Shown one piece after another: positions 36,863-46,592 of a DNA stretch of 64,000 bases. The translations under genes and the position numbers were made by a program. The stretch comes from Rapidithrix thailandica. GTDB lineage: Bacteria > Bacteroidota > Bacteroidia > Cytophagales > Flammeovirgaceae. The notes beneath the pieces are model-generated. The model was not told the origin of the DNA. It made no database searches and saw only the letters and a list, made by a program, of their open reading frames with translations. The stretch spans positions 114,900 to 178,899 of the forward strand of contig NZ_JBDKWZ010000015.1 of the NCBI RefSeq assembly GCF_039710355.1, in the 5' to 3' direction. The first letter of the stretch is position 1. Each line of letters opens with the position of its first letter.

Positions 36863-39800
36863 ATGAAAACTTTTAGTCATATCATCATTTGTTTTTGCTT
36901 CTTGATATCGCACTTTACGGTAGATGCGCAAGTAACAAGGCAACAGGGGATAGTCAGTGGAAAAGTGGTGGTGAAACTAAAGACCAAAAGAGAAGGGGGG
37001 AAAGGATTACGTGCACTTTCAATACAAGACATAGTGGTTGAAGAAACGTTTCAAAAACTGGGTGTCTCTCATCAAGAGCCCGTATGGAAACAACCCAATA
37101 GAAAGAAATCAAATTATCCGGCTCAACGGAATACAATTAAACCAAATAATCCTTTAGAATCTATTTACCAACTTACCCTGGAAAACGGGGTGAAAACGGA
37201 AGAGGTACTGAATGAATTGAACCAACTGGATTGGGTGGAATATGCCGAGCCTCTTTACCTGTACGAATTGTTGCATACCCCGGATGATCCGGTATCCTTT
37301 GAGCGTTGGGAGCTTTCTATCACCAAAGCTTTAGAAGCCTGGGACATAAGTAAAGGAGATACCAGTGTGCTCATTGGGGTGGTGGATACAGGGGTGGATA
37401 CAGACCACCCGGACTTGATTAATCAATGGCAGTATAATTATGCGGAAAAGTATGGAATAGAAGGTGTAGATGACGATGGTAATGGCTATGTAGATGATAC
37501 CCTGGGGTTTGATTTTGGAGATTGGGATACGGATGTGAGTGATCAACATGGACATGGCACCCGAGTAGCAGGAGTGGCTTCGGCCGAAACAGACAACGGG
37601 ATCGGTGTCAGTGGGATAGGGTATCATTCTCGTATATTGCCGGTAAAAGCAATGGCATCCGGCAATTTTTTTCGCAATACCATTCAAGCCATCATTTATG
37701 CGGCTTTACAAGGTTGTGATGTCATTAACTTGTCTTGGGGACGTGTGGGGAATCCTTCTTTGTATGAAGAGGATGTGATTAATTTTATTACGGAAAATTA
37801 CGATGTAGTGTTTGTGGGGGCTGCGGGCAATAAGCATGCCCATCTGGATTATTACCCGGCCTCTTATGAGAATGTTTTATCCGTAACGCATTCTACCAGT
37901 GAAGATAAAATTTCCGGCTGGTCTACCTATGGGTATAAGGTTGATTTGATGGCTCCGGGGTTTTATGTGGCTTCTACCAATAATGGCGGAACCTATAAGA
38001 ATAACCTTGTGGGTTCCTCGTATGCTTCACCGCATGCTGCCGGTGCGGCAGCTCTGGTCCGGGCCTATTACCCCGGTTTGAAAGCGAATCAGGTACATGA
38101 ATTATTGCGGGTTACTTCGGATGATATTTATGGAATTCACGATGAAAAATACGCCAATGTATTAGGCAAAGGAAGATTGAACATTTACCGGGCTTTAACC
38201 GAAAAAGGACAATGGCCGGCTGTAAGGCTAAGAAATATCAATTACTCGGGTAAAAGCGGTAAACAACCCATTCCTAAAGACACGATTGAAATTACCAGTG
38301 ACTTTATTAACTATCTGGAGCCGGTATCGGCTTCCGCCAAAGTGACCTTAAGCAGCCTTACCGAAGGAGTGGAAGTGCTTGACGGGGAGTTTGCTATTGC
38401 GAATCTGGAGACTTTTCAAACACTTTCAAACCATGATTCACCTTTCCGCATCGCCCTGCCTTTGGACTTGTCAAGTATGGATAAGATTGTCTTGAAATTT
38501 GATATTCAGGACGGAGCTTATCAGGACTTTCAAATCTTTACGATCAATGTGAATCCCGGGTATTTTCTTGTCAAGTTCAACCGTTTGGCATTGGGGATTG
38601 ATAGTGATGGAAGGCTGGGGCGTACGGGTACGTATTTCGTGCCAAGAGGCGGAGGGATGTTTTACGATACTACTATTGTGAATAATAACTTAGGGTTGCC
38701 TGTACTGGAAGAGATGGGCTTGATTTTAACCAGTGGTCCCGGTGTGGTGTCAGATGCGGTATATAAAGCAACGGATGAACAAAACAGTGATTTTACCGTA
38801 CTCAGAGAGCCTATTTTGCATAGTTATGATAACACTTTTGAAACGTACTTAAGCGAGTACGAAGATTACTCTTCCAACGACAATCCGGTAGGGGTGAGGA
38901 TCGCCCAAAAAGTGACCGGTTGGAAAAACACAGGGCATTTGCAGTATGTCATGGTGGAATATGATATTACCAATGTCAACAGCCATACCATTGATACAAT
39001 GTATGCAGGGCTTTTTTCCAGTTGGATTCTGGCTGATTCTGCCAATCACGTCCGGTATGATTCCGCCTTGCAAATGGGGTATCTTTACAGCGATAGCCTG
39101 AATTGGCGTATCGGGATACAAATGATTAATGAAGATGTTTCTTTTGCTGCTTTTGACTGGGGAGAGGTAGACGAACGGTCTAAGCTTGATTTGTCGGATG
39201 GATTTTCGGATCAGGAAAAATATTATGCTCTATCCAATGGCATTTTGCAAGATACTTCGGTTTTAGAAAAAAAGGTAGGGCAAATTATCGGAGCTCCCTT
39301 GTACAATATTAAACCGGGAGAATCCCGGACACTGGCCTTAACCATTGCCATTGATACGAACTCTTTGCATGCTTTGAAAGATGTGGTGCAAAGCTCTAAA
39401 ATGCAGGCTTATTTGCGGTATACCAGCCATGACCCGGAGCTTGTGGAAAAAACATATTGCTCCGGGGAAACTATTGAAATCAGTCCTCAAAACGGGGATT
39501 TATTCCGGTATTATTATAAAGAAGAGGATGCCAAACCTTTTTTTATCGGAGAGACACTGATACAACAACCGGAAGAATTGAAAGATGTCTATTACATCGC
39601 TAATTATTCGGAACCTTTGGAGAGTGATCGGTTTGCCTACCCGGTCAACCTTTATGACGAGGTGCATGCAGAGTATTCGGCTCCCGATACCTTGTATTTT
39701 ATTGACGGTACCGGAGCCCCTGTCTTGTTTACCGACAAAAGCTCAAATGCTGTGAAGTGGCATTGGGACTTTGGAGATAGCACTATTTCCTCCCAACAAC

Positions 39801-40183
39801 ATCCCGAACATACCTATCAACAGACCGGGGAATATGAGGTAATATTGACTACGACTGATGCCAAGGGTTGTCAGGGTGAATATTCCAAAAATATTTTGGT
39901 GATTGATGAAGCGGTATTGGGAATTGATGAAGTTCTATCCAAAAGCTTGAAAATTTATCCGAACCCAACGGGCAATACGGCATTTTTAGAATGGGGGGAA
40001 ACAAACGTTGATATCCGCCAAATCCGGTTACTTACCATAGAGGGCAAGGAGTTGTCCCGGGTTGAGGACATAGCAACCGGTAATGGAGTTGAACTGGCTC
40101 TGAAAGGATATAATACCTCCTTGATTTTGGTGCAGGTCCTAACGGATTCCGGTGTAGCTATACGCAAAGTAATTGTGCAGTAA
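36863..40183 (+). CDS. T9SS-secreted subtilisin-like serine protease with PKD domain
   Basis: Starting at the ATG at 36863 (MKTFSHIII), a signal peptide ends near TVDAQ; upstream in-frame ATGs at 36833 and 36752 would bury it. The 1106-residue protein has a propeptide-like region, then an S8 catalytic domain with Asp175 (VVDTGVD), His231 (GHGTRVAG), Asn323 (VGAAGN) and Ser386 (GSSYASPH). Beta-rich middle domains, a PKD domain (WHWDFGDS...HTYQQTGEY) and a C-terminal T9SS sorting domain (KIYPNPTGN, ending IRKVIVQ) follow. It is probably exported across the outer membrane and released or attached at the cell surface, degrading external protein. Confidence 0.92.
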   Translation: MKTFSHIIICFCFLISHFTVDAQVTRQQGIVSGKVVVKLKTKREGGKGLRALSIQDIVVEETFQKLGVSHQEPVWKQPNRKKSNYPAQRNTIKPNNPLESIYQLTLENGVKTEEVLNELNQLDWVEYAEPLYLYELLHTPDDPVSFERWELSITKALEAWDISKGDTSVLIGVVDTGVDTDHPDLINQWQYNYAEKYGIEGVDDDGNGYVDDTLGFDFGDWDTDVSDQHGHGTRVAGVASAETDNGIGVSGIGYHSRILPVKAMASGNFFRNTIQAIIYAALQGCDVINLSWGRVGNPSLYEEDVINFITENYDVVFVGAAGNKHAHLDYYPASYENVLSVTHSTSEDKISGWSTYGYKVDLMAPGFYVASTNNGGTYKNNLVGSSYASPHAAGAAALVRAYYPGLKANQVHELLRVTSDDIYGIHDEKYANVLGKGRLNIYRALTEKGQWPAVRLRNINYSGKSGKQPIPKDTIEITSDFINYLEPVSASAKVTLSSLTEGVEVLDGEFAIANLETFQTLSNHDSPFRIALPLDLSSMDKIVLKFDIQDGAYQDFQIFTINVNPGYFLVKFNRLALGIDSDGRLGRTGTYFVPRGGGMFYDTTIVNNNLGLPVLEEMGLILTSGPGVVSDAVYKATDEQNSDFTVLREPILHSYDNTFETYLSEYEDYSSNDNPVGVRIAQKVTGWKNTGHLQYVMVEYDITNVNSHTIDTMYAGLFSSWILADSANHVRYDSALQMGYLYSDSLNWRIGIQMINEDVSFAAFDWGEVDERSKLDLSDGFSDQEKYYALSNGILQDTSVLEKKVGQIIGAPLYNIKPGESRTLALTIAIDTNSLHALKDVVQSSKMQAYLRYTSHDPELVEKTYCSGETIEISPQNGDLFRYYYKEEDAKPFFIGETLIQQPEELKDVYYIANYSEPLESDRFAYPVNLYDEVHAEYSAPDTLYFIDGTGAPVLFTDKSSNAVKWHWDFGDSTISSQQHPEHTYQQTGEYEVILTTTDAKGCQGEYSKNILVIDEAVLGIDEVLSKSLKIYPNPTGNTAFLEWGETNVDIRQIRLLTIEGKELSRVEDIATGNGVELALKGYNTSLILVQVLTDSGVAIRKVIVQ

Positions 40184-40250
40184 TTATTGGGACACTTCAA
40201 AAGAAAAAGGATTTATTTTAATGAAATAGTTTAACATGTAGTAGAAGGCG

Positions 40251-40284
40251 AGCCTCCTGTCCTGTGTAGGATGGGGGGCTTTTT
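40251..40284 (+). terminator. Terminator after the subtilase gene
   Basis: AGCCTCCTGTCCT (40251-40263) pairs, with G-U wobbles, with AGGATGGGGGGCT (40268-40280) across a 4-base loop, followed by a T-run. Confidence 0.75.
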
Positions 40285-40364
40285 GTATTTGTATGAAAAA
40301 TACTAAATAAATTATACTCTCAGCGAAACCTTCGCCTGTGTCCGGGTTTATGTAGGGAAGTCTT

Positions 40365-40372
40365 TATTTTTG
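40365..40372 (+). promoter_or_regulatory. Candidate -7 element that decides the start of the next gene
   Basis: TATTTTTG is a perfect -7 match. It overlaps the in-frame TTG at 40370, so the real start of the next gene is more likely the ATG at 40415. Confidence 0.5.
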
Positions 40373-40414
40373 TTTGTACCAATAAAACAATTTTGCATTA
40401 ACGTCTTGTTTGGC

Positions 40415-41395
40415 ATGTCAAAAGAGTCTTTAGTAGAGATTGTCCGCTATCAACCCAGCCATCAAAAGGCCTGGGATGAGTTTGTACGAAATGAGGCAAA
40501 CAATGCCCCCTTCTTTTTTCAAAGAGCCTATTTGGCTTACCACCAACATCGTTTTGTGGAACATTCCTTATTGGTTTATCAAAATAACAAAATCATTGTC
40601 CTGCTTCCTGCAACGGAAGACGGGCAACAATTGAACAGTCATGGAGGATTACCGTTTGGGGGTTTGGTATATCACCGGCAAATTTCTTTTGAACAATTAT
40701 TGGCTACTTTTCAGAAAGTGTTGGAATATTTGACTGCCCAAGGGTTTACCAAATTGGTATACAAACAAGTGCCAGCGTATTTTCATATTTTTCCGGGGGA
40801 ATGGGAAGATTATTTACTCTATGTATTGAAAGCCGAAAGTCACAGTTCGGAATTAAATATGTTGGTACACTTGAAGGAGGCTGATAGGAAAGTAGAAAGC
40901 CGGAGGAAACGGGGAGGAAAGAAGGCTGTGAAAAGAGGTCTTTCTTTTCAGGAAAGTAATGACTGGAAAGGCTTCTGGCAAGTATTAGAGCAGAATCTTC
41001 AACAACGCTTTGGTGTTAACCCTGTACACACATTGGCCGAAATAAAGACCTTGAAAGAGCGGTTTCCTGAAAATATCCGTTTGTACACTGTTGTGTCAGA
41101 AAGTGCGGTTTGTGCGGGAACAGTCGTCTTTTTGCACCCGGGCCTGGTTCATGCTCAATACATTGCTACAAGTCCTCAAGGCAGAGCATCAGGCGCGAAT
41201 GATCTGCTATTTGATGCATTGATGAAACGGTATTCGCAAAAAAAGTACTTCAGTTTGGGCGTGAGTAACACCCGTGAAGGGGTACAACTCAACCAAGGGC
41301 TCTTGACATGGAAGGCCAGTTGGGGAGCCAGGCCCGTACTGCATCATCGTTTTGAAATTCCGACAGTACATTCTTTTTTATTGGATGAAATCTGA
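40415..41395 (+). CDS. FemAB/GNAT-like acyltransferase
   Basis: From the ATG at 40415 (MSKESLVEIVRY) the product is 326 residues. It resembles the double-GNAT FemAB/LPG-synthase-like family: N-terminal FFFQRAYLAYH and GGLPFGGLVY, a central KRGGKKAVKRGLSFQES helix, and ARPVLHHRFEIP at the end, with ASGANDLLFDALMKRYS resembling the acyl-donor site of the second GNAT repeat. Related proteins transfer aminoacyl or acyl groups in cell-wall or polysaccharide synthesis. The precise substrate is unknown. It stands between the subtilase and the M16 peptidase. Confidence 0.7.
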   Translation: MSKESLVEIVRYQPSHQKAWDEFVRNEANNAPFFFQRAYLAYHQHRFVEHSLLVYQNNKIIVLLPATEDGQQLNSHGGLPFGGLVYHRQISFEQLLATFQKVLEYLTAQGFTKLVYKQVPAYFHIFPGEWEDYLLYVLKAESHSSELNMLVHLKEADRKVESRRKRGGKKAVKRGLSFQESNDWKGFWQVLEQNLQQRFGVNPVHTLAEIKTLKERFPENIRLYTVVSESAVCAGTVVFLHPGLVHAQYIATSPQGRASGANDLLFDALMKRYSQKKYFSLGVSNTREGVQLNQGLLTWKASWGARPVLHHRFEIPTVHSFLLDEI

Positions 41396-41473
41396 AAAAG
41401 AGAAGTGGAGATTTTGTCAAGGCATATGGTTTATTAGCCCCCTGATGCTACCTTTGCTTCTTTCAAAGTTGTT

Positions 41474-42748
41474 ATGAAGAGAAGGAAAATCCATAAGTCA
41501 CAAGCCAGTGAAACGGTTGATTACTATTTACACACTTTTCCCAATGGCATACGTTTGGTCCACAAACAAGTAGAAGGGACACAAATAGCCCATTGTGGCT
41601 TTGTATTGGATATAGGAAGCCGGGATGAAAAGGCCGATCAACAGGGAATGGCTCATTTTTGGGAGCATATGGCCTTTAAAGGTACCGAAAAACGGAAAGC
41701 ATTTCACATCCTGAACCGGCTTGATTCGGTTGGCGGGGAGTTGAATGCTTATACCACTAAAGAAAAAATATGTTTTTATGCATCGGTCTTAGACTTGCAT
41801 TTTGATAAAGCGGTAGAATTGCTGACAGATATTACGTTTCACTCTACATTTCCTGAAAAGGAAATTCAAAAAGAGAAAGGGGTGATTCTGGAAGAAATGT
41901 CTATGTACAAAGATGACCCGGCGGATGCCATTGCGGATGAATTTGATGAGGTGATTTTTGGAGATCATCAACTGGGAAGAAATATTTTAGGAACCCGTGA
42001 AAGTGTATCGGGTTTTCAACAAGCTGACTTTTTGCGTTTTATCCGCGAAAACCTGTCTACGGAACGTCTGGTGTTTACTTCGGTAAGTGCCTTGCCAATG
42101 AAGGAGGTGATTAAGAAAGTAGGAAAATATCTTTCCGCTTTGCCTGTCATAGCCTCTGAACGGGTCCGTTTGCCGTTTGAAATTTACCAACCCAAACAAG
42201 AAAAAATCCTTAAACCGATTTCTCAGGGGCATTGTGTCATTGGTACCACTGCCTATTCGATTTATGATGAAAAACGCTTGCCATTCTTTTTCTTAACCAA
42301 TGTATTGGGAGGACCGGGTATGAATTCCCGTTTGAACCTGGGAATCCGGGAAAAGTATGGTTTTGTGTATGATATCAATGCCAGTTATAATACGTTTTCG
42401 GATTGCGGGCTTTTCTCTATCTATTTCGGCTCGGAAAAAAATACATTGAACCGTTGTATCGGTTTGGTCGGAAAGGAAATGAAGCGTTTGCGAGAACGCA
42501 AACTGGGCGTCATGCAGCTACACCAAGCCAAACAACAATTGATGGGGCAGTTGGCCATTGCCGAAGAAAGCAATATCAATATGATGTTGGTGATCGGAAA
42601 GAGCATTCTCGACTTGGAAAAAGTGGAAAGTATTCAAAGTATTTTTCAAAAAATAGAAGCCATCACGGCAGAGCTTCTTTTGGATATTGCCAATGAAATA
42701 TTTGCAGAAGAAAAATTGAGTATGTTGCAATACCTTCCGGAAGAATAG
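41474..42748 (+). CDS. M16-family zinc peptidase
   Basis: The 424-residue protein has the inverted zinc motif HxxEH in MAHFWEHMAFKGT (His61, Glu64, His65) and the third ligand region GVILEEMSMYKDDP (Glu140/141), so the N-terminal half is catalytically complete. The C-terminal half is the non-catalytic M16 partner domain (GGPGMNSRLNLGIREKYGFVYDI, the R-Y signature). It is of bacterial pitrilysin/processing-peptidase type. No second subunit is needed for this size. It overlaps nothing, and the glycosyltransferase gene downstream is convergent. Confidence 0.9.
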   Translation: MKRRKIHKSQASETVDYYLHTFPNGIRLVHKQVEGTQIAHCGFVLDIGSRDEKADQQGMAHFWEHMAFKGTEKRKAFHILNRLDSVGGELNAYTTKEKICFYASVLDLHFDKAVELLTDITFHSTFPEKEIQKEKGVILEEMSMYKDDPADAIADEFDEVIFGDHQLGRNILGTRESVSGFQQADFLRFIRENLSTERLVFTSVSALPMKEVIKKVGKYLSALPVIASERVRLPFEIYQPKQEKILKPISQGHCVIGTTAYSIYDEKRLPFFFLTNVLGGPGMNSRLNLGIREKYGFVYDINASYNTFSDCGLFSIYFGSEKNTLNRCIGLVGKEMKRLRERKLGVMQLHQAKQQLMGQLAIAEESNINMMLVIGKSILDLEKVESIQSIFQKIEAITAELLLDIANEIFAEEKLSMLQYLPEE

Positions 42749-42786
42749 GAATGCAACCGGCACAGGCCAAAAATTTAAACAGGCTC

Positions 42787-44070
42787 TCAATGGGCAGCCC
42801 GGTCCAATTCACGATATACATTGAGTAATTCCACTGGGTTCAAATCCATTGCTTCCGGGTATTTCTTAAGCAGTAAATTCCGTGCGGCATCTTCTACAGG
42901 AAGATTGGGGTAGTACCGGTCACGGGCATGATGTACGAATTTGAGCACCTTGAACCCATCTAACCACTGGAAAAACTTCTTCCGAAATCCCGACAGCGTT
43001 TTGGAATGTTTGTTCATCTCTTCCAAAGCTTCCTCAAAGGTATTTTCTTGTAAAAATGAATGCACAGATTGCGGCAAATGTGCAAGCTGCTGTTGCCAGG
43101 AGCTTGCATTGAGCTGATAACATCGCTCTACGGAGAGCAGCAGTTGTTTCAGGTCTTCAAATATTTCAAAGCGGTACGTTTGGGCAATTTTAGAAGCCCC
43201 GTTTAACCAATCTCCCTGTGCCTTTCCCGTGCCGAAGGGTACTCTGTCAGATACCCTTCCGGAGGGGAAAACGCATGCGCGGTTTACTTTGCCCGCTTTT
43301 CCGTGTGGGGCGAGTTTATGTAAAAAGTAAAAATCTTCCCCTGCCTTTTTGCGGTTCATTCCCCCTTGTTTTCCATACAAAGAGGCCCGGGCGGCCATGC
43401 TGGAACCTATCGTGTGAAAATCAAAAGGGTATTGGGCATAGCTCAAGCCTTGTATATAGTAGCGCAAAAAAAGCTCGTAGTATATAATTCCTTCTTTGAG
43501 GTTTTCTTGTTGAATGGAATCAAGATCGTGTTCGAAGTGAATGACTCCCAGGTCGTTTTTACTTTGTTGAACAAACACTTTTTCTAACTCACGTAAGTAG
43601 TTTTTACTGACGGTACAGTCGGCATCCAAGCACACAATCATCCCGTCATATCCCAAGAGGTTAAACCGCCAAAGCGCCTCGTCCATCCCGATTTTGCGGG
43701 CAAGGCCTACTCCTGCGTGTTTTTTAGGTAAATCTTTCGCATAAATTTCCTGAAAACTTAGGTGCTTCAAGGAATGTGCTTTTTTCCATTCTTGAACGAG
43801 TTGCAACGTTTCTTCATGTAATTTTACCACTTGCTCATCGGCATTTTGTCCGTGGTTGATCACCGAGATTACTTCCGTATGGCAAGAAGTGGGGGCGCAT
43901 TGTGTTAAAGAAACTAAGGTAGATAAAAGCGCAGGTTCCGCATGGCTGGGAATTACAAGAATCATCCGGGTGTCGGGTTGGGGAGGAGCTGTTAATACCA
44001 CTTTTTGAAAGGCATAACGTTGAAAGTAGAGCTGGGTAATGGTATTGAGTTGAGAAGCCTTGATCATCAT
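42787..44070 (-). CDS. Family 2 glycosyltransferase
   Basis: The 427-residue protein begins with MILVIPSHAEPALLSTLVS and carries IVCLDADCTVSKNYL, with DAD as the nucleotide-sugar/metal site, so it is a GT-A fold GT2-like enzyme. A helix-rich C-terminal region without obvious transmembrane segments follows. The acceptor and sugar are unknown; nothing adjacent is a polysaccharide gene. It is divergent from miaE, with 198 bp between the starts, and convergent with the M16 peptidase. Confidence 0.7.
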   Translation of the reverse strand: MMIKASQLNTITQLYFQRYAFQKVVLTAPPQPDTRMILVIPSHAEPALLSTLVSLTQCAPTSCHTEVISVINHGQNADEQVVKLHEETLQLVQEWKKAHSLKHLSFQEIYAKDLPKKHAGVGLARKIGMDEALWRFNLLGYDGMIVCLDADCTVSKNYLRELEKVFVQQSKNDLGVIHFEHDLDSIQQENLKEGIIYYELFLRYYIQGLSYAQYPFDFHTIGSSMAARASLYGKQGGMNRKKAGEDFYFLHKLAPHGKAGKVNRACVFPSGRVSDRVPFGTGKAQGDWLNGASKIAQTYRFEIFEDLKQLLLSVERCYQLNASSWQQQLAHLPQSVHSFLQENTFEEALEEMNKHSKTLSGFRKKFFQWLDGFKVLKFVHHARDRYYPNLPVEDAARNLLLKKYPEAMDLNPVELLNVYRELDRAAH

Positions 44071-44198
44071 CAGATTTTAAATATACTTAACTTTTCAGGT
44101 GAACGATTTACTGCAAGTATACAAAAGAAACCGTAGCATTGGCGAAAGCCCCGTACGGATCAGGTAGTTTCCCTCCCATTAAACTACCTTTCATTTTC

Positions 44199-44227
44199 TT
44201 GGAACTGTTGATAATCCTTTATTTTTG
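44199..44227 (+). promoter_or_regulatory. Promoter of miaE
   Basis: TTG at 44199-44201 and TATTTTTG at 44220-44227 are 18 bases apart, an exact fit to the Bacteroidota consensus. The ATG follows at 44269. Confidence 0.6.
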
Positions 44228-44268
44228 GAACCAGATGGACAGAAGAGAATTTTTAAAAGCTATAAATA

Positions 44269-44856
44269 ATGAAATATTCTATTGAGCTGGCTTGCGATTC
44301 GAGTCAAGAATGGTTGGATGCCGTCATGGCTGATTTTGATGCTTTTTTACAGGATCATGCTGATTGTGAGCGGAAAGCTTCGGCAATGGCGATGAGTTTG
44401 GTCGCCAAATATCCGGATAGAACCGATATTATCCCCGAATTAATTGAAACAGGTATAGAAGAACTGGAACATTTCCGGGATGTTTTCGCTATTATGAAAG
44501 AACGTGGCGTGCCTTTGTCGAAGGAAATAGGCAAAGACCCGTATGTGCAGCCTTTGATGGCTTTGACACATGGGGGAACGCCCGGCACCCGGTTTCGCGA
44601 CCGTTTGTTGATCGCTTCCGTGATTGAATGCCGTGGCTGTGAGCGCTTTCGTTTGGTGAGTGAGGCCCTGGAAGACCCGGAGCTTAGTCGATTTTACAAA
44701 TTGCTATGGACTTCGGAAGCGAAACACGGGAATATTTTTGTAAAAATGGCCTTAAATTACTTTGATGAAAAAGATGTATACCAACGCCTGGAAGTGTTGA
44801 TGCAAGAAGAAGCTAAGATTCTTCAAGGGCTAAAAATCCGCTCGGCTTTGCATTAA
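44269..44856 (+). CDS. miaE: tRNA-(ms2io6A37) hydroxylase
   Basis: It hydroxylates the isopentenyl group of ms2i6A at tRNA position 37, using a di-iron site. The 195-residue, all-helical protein shows the ferritin-like ligand pattern: Glu35 (DCERKAS), Glu65 and His68 (EELEHF), Glu120 (IECRG) and Glu150/His153 (SEAKHG). MiaE is patchily distributed, and this copy appears complete. A good promoter lies upstream; the downstream region contains the structured 44923 element. Confidence 0.9.
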   Translation: MKYSIELACDSSQEWLDAVMADFDAFLQDHADCERKASAMAMSLVAKYPDRTDIIPELIETGIEELEHFRDVFAIMKERGVPLSKEIGKDPYVQPLMALTHGGTPGTRFRDRLLIASVIECRGCERFRLVSEALEDPELSRFYKLLWTSEAKHGNIFVKMALNYFDEKDVYQRLEVLMQEEAKILQGLKIRSALH

Positions 44857-44877
44857 TCAAAGCCCTTGTATTCCCGT

Positions 44878-44913
44878 CCAACCTTTCCCATGACAAATTA
44901 TTGGAAAGGTTGG
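44878..44913 (+). terminator. Hairpin after miaE
   Basis: CCAACCTTTCC (44878-44888) and GGAAAGGTTGG (44903-44913) form a perfect 11-bp stem. No T-run follows, so it is only a probable terminator. Confidence 0.5.
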
Positions 44914-44922
44914 CAGGCTTAA

Positions 44923-45053
44923 AGCATGTTTGAAATTCGTTGCGGGAGCCACCCCTTTGGTGGTGAAAATCCTTAGTTTAGGATTCTCAAAATGCTGCGC
45001 TGAGGTATCTGAAATGGAAGTTTTTGACCAGAAAGGTGGAATTTAAACATGCT
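44923..45053. repeat. 131-bp element with inverted ends and internal hairpins
   Basis: AGCATGTTTGAAATT (44923-44937) and AATTTAAACATGCT (45040-45053) are near-perfect inverted ends. Inside, CCACC/GGTGG (44949/44959) and AATCCT/AGGATT (44968/44980) form two further hairpins. It could be a REP/MITE-like element or a structured RNA. Confidence 0.45.
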
Positions 45054-45185
45054 ATGAAAGCTTCCTTCTGACAGAGGTTTTTCCCGGTTTATGAAGTCAG
45101 TGTTTTGGGAAGTCAGTCAAAACCTTTCTTTTTTGTTAAAAATCAGTTAATTATGGAGTGAAGGCGCTGTTAATTTGTTGTTAAA

Positions 45186-45219
45186 TTGAGATTTCACAGT
45201 TTCGGGCTTATTATTTTTG
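45186..45219 (+). promoter_or_regulatory. Promoter of the histidine kinase gene, leaderless
   Basis: TTG at 45186-45188 and TATTTTTG at 45212-45219 are separated by 23 bases. The ATG is at 45224, only 4 bases after the -7 element, so the transcript would start at or near the start codon. Confidence 0.5.
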
Positions 45220-45223
45220 GATT

Positions 45224-46480
45224 ATGAAAAATAAAAAAACCATAGGAATCATCGTAGGCTTGTCGGCATTTGCCCTGATTGGCTTGGTGGTGATTCAATT
45301 GCGTTGGATCAAACAGGCTACCGAGTTGAAGGAAGCGGATTTTGACCATCGTGTAAATATGGCTTTGATTTATGTAGTTCATAAACTATCGGATGAAGAA
45401 CGCATTTGTAAGCATTTGAAGCAGTCCATTAATTCCAATACGATTATCGCAAGAAAGATCCGGCTGGAAGACTTTGAAAGCAAGGCCAAAGTGGACACTT
45501 TAATAAGCAAGGCATTCCGCTATCACAATATAGATATCCCCTATAAATACACGATTATTAAGCATAATAATGACCAAAGTGATGACTCGGAGGTTTTTAA
45601 AGCTTCTTATAAAAAGAGTCTCGAACAGGCGGTGAAACATAGCGATGTAGAATTGATCGTACAATTTCCAAACAAACAAAAGTTTGTGCTTTCGCAAATG
45701 AGCTTGATGTTAGTCGGTTCTGTGGTGTTTATCCTGTTGATTACGGCTTGCTTTGCCGTAACTATCACCACTATTTTCCGCCAAAAGAAACTGGCAGAAA
45801 TGACGACCGATTTCATCAACAATATGACCCATGAGCTGAAGACACCAATTGCTACCATCTCCTTGGCGAGTAATATGCTGCGAAAGGATAAAGTAACCCA
45901 GGACCCTTGCAAAATCAAACGCTACTCCGATGTCATTCACGATGAGAATTATAAATTAAAAGAGCAGGTAGAGCGGATTTTGGATTATGCCCGATTGGAA
46001 AGGGGAGAGTTTAACCTGCGAAAAGAGCAGATAGATATACATAAATTGATCAAAGATTCGATCAATGTCATAGAACTTCAGGTAGCTGAGCGTAAAGGTC
46101 AGATACAAACCCAACTGGATGCGACCCAACATACTTTACAAGTGGATGAGGTGCACTTTACCAATATTATTTCCAATTTGTTGGACAATGCCAATAAATA
46201 TTCCCCTGAAGCTCCGCAAATAACGGTGAGCACCCGGAATGAAGACGAGGGGCTTGTGATTGCGGTAGAAGACAAAGGAATAGGAATGAATAAAAGTAAA
46301 CAAAAGCAAATTTTTAATAAATTTTACCGGGTGCCTACCGGCAACTTACACGATGTGAAAGGCTTTGGGCTGGGGTTGTCCTATGTGAAAATGATGGTGG
46401 AGGCCCATGGGGGAGAAGTAAGGTTAAAAAGTGAACCCAATTGCGGAAGCAAGTTTGAAGTATTTATACCAGCGGTTTAA
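45224..46480 (+). CDS. Sensor histidine kinase
   Basis: The 418-residue protein has two transmembrane helices (about 7-27 and 159-185) bounding a ~130-residue periplasmic sensor domain without recognisable fold. The kinase core has NMTHELKTPIA with phospho-acceptor His203, LLDNANKYS (N box), DKGIGM (G1) and GFGLGLSYV (G2). It is followed 112 bp later by a PhoB-type response regulator, with which it almost certainly pairs. The layout resembles the RprX/RprY pairs of Bacteroidota. The signal is unknown. Confidence 0.92.
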   Translation: MKNKKTIGIIVGLSAFALIGLVVIQLRWIKQATELKEADFDHRVNMALIYVVHKLSDEERICKHLKQSINSNTIIARKIRLEDFESKAKVDTLISKAFRYHNIDIPYKYTIIKHNNDQSDDSEVFKASYKKSLEQAVKHSDVELIVQFPNKQKFVLSQMSLMLVGSVVFILLITACFAVTITTIFRQKKLAEMTTDFINNMTHELKTPIATISLASNMLRKDKVTQDPCKIKRYSDVIHDENYKLKEQVERILDYARLERGEFNLRKEQIDIHKLIKDSINVIELQVAERKGQIQTQLDATQHTLQVDEVHFTNIISNLLDNANKYSPEAPQITVSTRNEDEGLVIAVEDKGIGMNKSKQKQIFNKFYRVPTGNLHDVKGFGLGLSYVKMMVEAHGGEVRLKSEPNCGSKFEVFIPAV

Positions 46481-46592
46481 AAGTAACAGGAAATATACGT
46501 TGTATTTTTTATGATGGCAATGCTTTGAAGGCCTTGGTTATTCATACTGTATTCCGGATACTAACGGGCTTTCTATGTAATATAAAATAGCA

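Larger units (their letters stand above)
44857..45223. other. 367-bp gap with hairpins
   Basis: The gap between miaE and the histidine kinase gene holds a hairpin at 44878-44913 and the structured element at 44923-45053, then AT-rich sequence ending in the kinase promoter. Confidence 0.5.
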
